57,363 nucleotides of DNA from Pseudomonadota bacterium (GTDB taxonomy: Bacteria > Pseudomonadota > Gammaproteobacteria > Steroidobacterales > Steroidobacteraceae). A model generated the notes under the pieces. That model searched no databases, had not been told where the DNA came from, and saw nothing but the letters and a program-made list of their open reading frames with translations. The translations under genes and the position numbers were made by a program. The DNA lies in contig JAEWLQ010000017.1 in assembly GCA_023457495.1 (NCBI GenBank), positions 1-57,363 on the forward strand. Reading direction: 5' to 3'. The first letter of the stretch is position 1; each line of letters opens with the position of its first letter. Below, one piece after another: positions 56,153 to 57,363 of this stretch.

Positions 56153-56156
56153 TCAC

Positions 56157-56462
56157 ATGACCGGAATAGTCGCTCTCTACATCTTCATGCTCGCGGCCTT
56201 CACCGGCTACGAGATCATCGCCAAGGTGCCGGTGATCCTGCACACGCCGCTGATGTCCGGCTCCAACTTCGTGCACGGCATCGTGCTGGTGGGCGCCATG
56301 GTCGCGCGCGGCAGCGCCGACACGACGCTCGAAAAGGTGATCGGCTTCGTGGGCGTGTTCCTCGCCGCCGGCAATGCCGTCGGCGGCTACGTGGTCACCG
56401 AGCGCATGCTCGAGATGTTCAAGTCTTCCGGCGCGAAGAAGAAGACCGGAGGCGGACACTGA
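56157..56462 (+). CDS. pntAB: NAD(P) transhydrogenase subunit alpha part 2
   Basis: A 101-residue membrane part with three to four hydrophobic segments (TGIVALYIFMLAAFTGYEII; SNFVHGIVLVGAMV; VIGFVGVFLAAGNAVGGYVV), including the conserved motif around SGSNFVHGI. It starts 4 bases after pntAA and its TGA overlaps the pntB ATG (TGATG). Confidence 0.92.
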   Translation: MTGIVALYIFMLAAFTGYEIIAKVPVILHTPLMSGSNFVHGIVLVGAMVARGSADTTLEKVIGFVGVFLAAGNAVGGYVVTERMLEMFKSSGAKKKTGGGH

Positions 56463-57363
56463 TGGAAGCGGCAATGCAAACGCCGGGTTTCTTCTCGCCC
56501 CGGCTGCTGATCGACATCAGCTATTTCCTCACGGCCTGCCTGTTCATCATGGGCCTGAAGCGCATGAGCTCGCCCGTGACCGCGCGCAGCGGCATCGTCT
56601 GGGCGGGCGTCGGCATGGGCGTCGCCACGCTCGTGACGTTCCTGTACCCGGGGATGTCGAACTACGAGCTGATCATCGCCGCCATCGTCGTCGGCTCGCT
56701 CATCGCGTGGTGGAGCGGCAAGAAGGTCGCGATGACCGACATGCCGCAGATGATCGCGCTCTACAACGGCATGGGCGGCGGCGCGGCCGCGGCCATCGCG
56801 GCGGTGGAGCTGTATCGCGTGGCCTTCGCGAATACGGGCGAAGGCGCGGCCGTGGAGCACAGCCAGGTCGTCATGACGCTGGCCGTCGTCGGCGGCATCA
56901 TCGGCGCGGTCTCGTTCAGCGGTAGTTTGATCGCCTGGGCGAAGCTGCAGGGCGTGCTCAACAAGACGGTGCGCTTCGCGGGACAGAAGTTCGTCAACGG
57001 CCTGCTGCTGATCGGCGCGCTGATCGCCGGCGGTGTCGTCGTGTTGCATCACGGCGCCGATCCGATGCACGTTTCGCTGATCTTCGGCCTGGCGCTGCTG
57101 CTCGGCATCGCGATGACGCTGCCCATCGGCGGCGCGGACATGCCCGTGGTCATCTCGCTGTACAACGCCCTCACCGGCCTCGCGGTGGCGTTCGAAGGCT
57201 TCGTGCTCGACAACGCCGCGATGATCATCGCGGGCACGGTCGTCGGCTCCGCGGGCACGCTGCTCACGCAGCTCATGGCCAAGGCGATGAACCGTTCGCT
57301 GGGCAATGTGTTGTTCTCGGACTTCGGCTCGGGCGGCGGCGCCGCCGCCCCAGAGGTGGAGGG
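56462..57363 (+). CDS. pntB: NAD(P) transhydrogenase subunit beta (3' end missing)
   Basis: The first 300 codons of the beta subunit; the gene runs off the window (complete family members are about 460-480 residues). The start MEAAMQTPGFFSPRLLIDISY overlaps pntAB. About eight membrane helices are seen, with GMGGGAAAAIAAVEL, LPIGGADMPVVISLYNALTGLAVAFEGF and a further glycine-rich stretch. The C-terminal NADP(H)-binding domain III lies beyond 57363. Confidence 0.93.
   Translation, partial: MEAAMQTPGFFSPRLLIDISYFLTACLFIMGLKRMSSPVTARSGIVWAGVGMGVATLVTFLYPGMSNYELIIAAIVVGSLIAWWSGKKVAMTDMPQMIALYNGMGGGAAAAIAAVELYRVAFANTGEGAAVEHSQVVMTLAVVGGIIGAVSFSGSLIAWAKLQGVLNKTVRFAGQKFVNGLLLIGALIAGGVVVLHHGADPMHVSLIFGLALLLGIAMTLPIGGADMPVVISLYNALTGLAVAFEGFVLDNAAMIIAGTVVGSAGTLLTQLMAKAMNRSLGNVLFSDFGSGGGAAAPEVE

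Overview
This window is GC-rich, densely packed chromosomal DNA, probably from a soil or plant-associated gammaproteobacterium of the Steroidobacteraceae/Xanthomonadales-Nevskiales kind. The placement is inferred from the proteobacterial-type GshA, the three-subunit PntAA/PntAB/PntB transhydrogenase, the short-form homogentisate dioxygenase with its FAH partner, frequent GTG starts, and secreted CE15 and GH95 carbohydrate-active enzymes. No tRNA, rRNA, CRISPR array, insertion sequence or prophage was seen, and no gene-free stretch exceeds 300 bases.

Layout. 1-8.8 kb: a small protein with a double-glycine-like leader, a DUF4177 protein, pyruvate carboxylase, a secreted isoaspartyl peptidase, a diguanylate cyclase, a small hypothetical protein and GshA. 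8.8-14.1 kb: an SRPBCC protein, a DUF2845 protein, a DUF885 lipoprotein and a CE15 glucuronoyl esterase with a cadherin-like tail and a clear terminator. 14.1-24.1 kb: a thiolase, the homogentisate pair hmgA-FAH behind a 20-bp palindromic operator candidate, a YbaK-type deacylase, a GH95 fucosidase, and a dienelactone hydrolase / succinate-semialdehyde dehydrogenase / Bcr-type MFS run. 24.1-38.7 kb: a degenerate-looking gluzincin, VOC proteins, an MFS transporter, an S46 peptidase, a yceJ-yceI operon with a divergent YceI-like lipoprotein, a cupin, an acetyl-CoA hydrolase/transferase, GlpQ, a lipoprotein and a hemolysin III protein. 38.7-43.5 kb: acetyl-CoA synthetase with an 87-residue lysine-rich tail, a DSSG-repeat protein, a 5'-3' exonuclease and a helical oxidase-like protein. 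43.8-54.2 kb: the accessory cluster described next. 54.2-57.4 kb: an HNH endonuclease and pntAA-pntAB-pntB (pntB cut by the window end).

The most notable locus is 43.8-54.2 kb, all on the plus strand. It holds two tandem TPR-CHAT caspase-like lipoproteins of exactly equal length (1090 aa, catalytic His952 and Cys1002 in both), a small secreted cysteine-containing protein, a subtilisin-family protease with an altered oxyanion position, an ECF-like sigma factor with a hydrophobic C-terminal tail, and a single-pass anti-sigma-like protein. Both CHAT genes have an ungapped-alignable upstream block containing a shared TGTCACG-N16-CACC element, a plausible target promoter of the neighbouring sigma factor. 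The arrangement suggests an envelope protease cascade under its own sigma/anti-sigma control; this is inference.

A second unusual feature is a palindromic element present three times at gene 3' ends (5.4, 9.9 and 15.5 kb). It has 30-34 bp identical arms, unrelated ~23-32 nt loops, and stop codons in all three frames on both strands. In one copy it forms the C-terminus and stop codon of the DUF885 lipoprotein.
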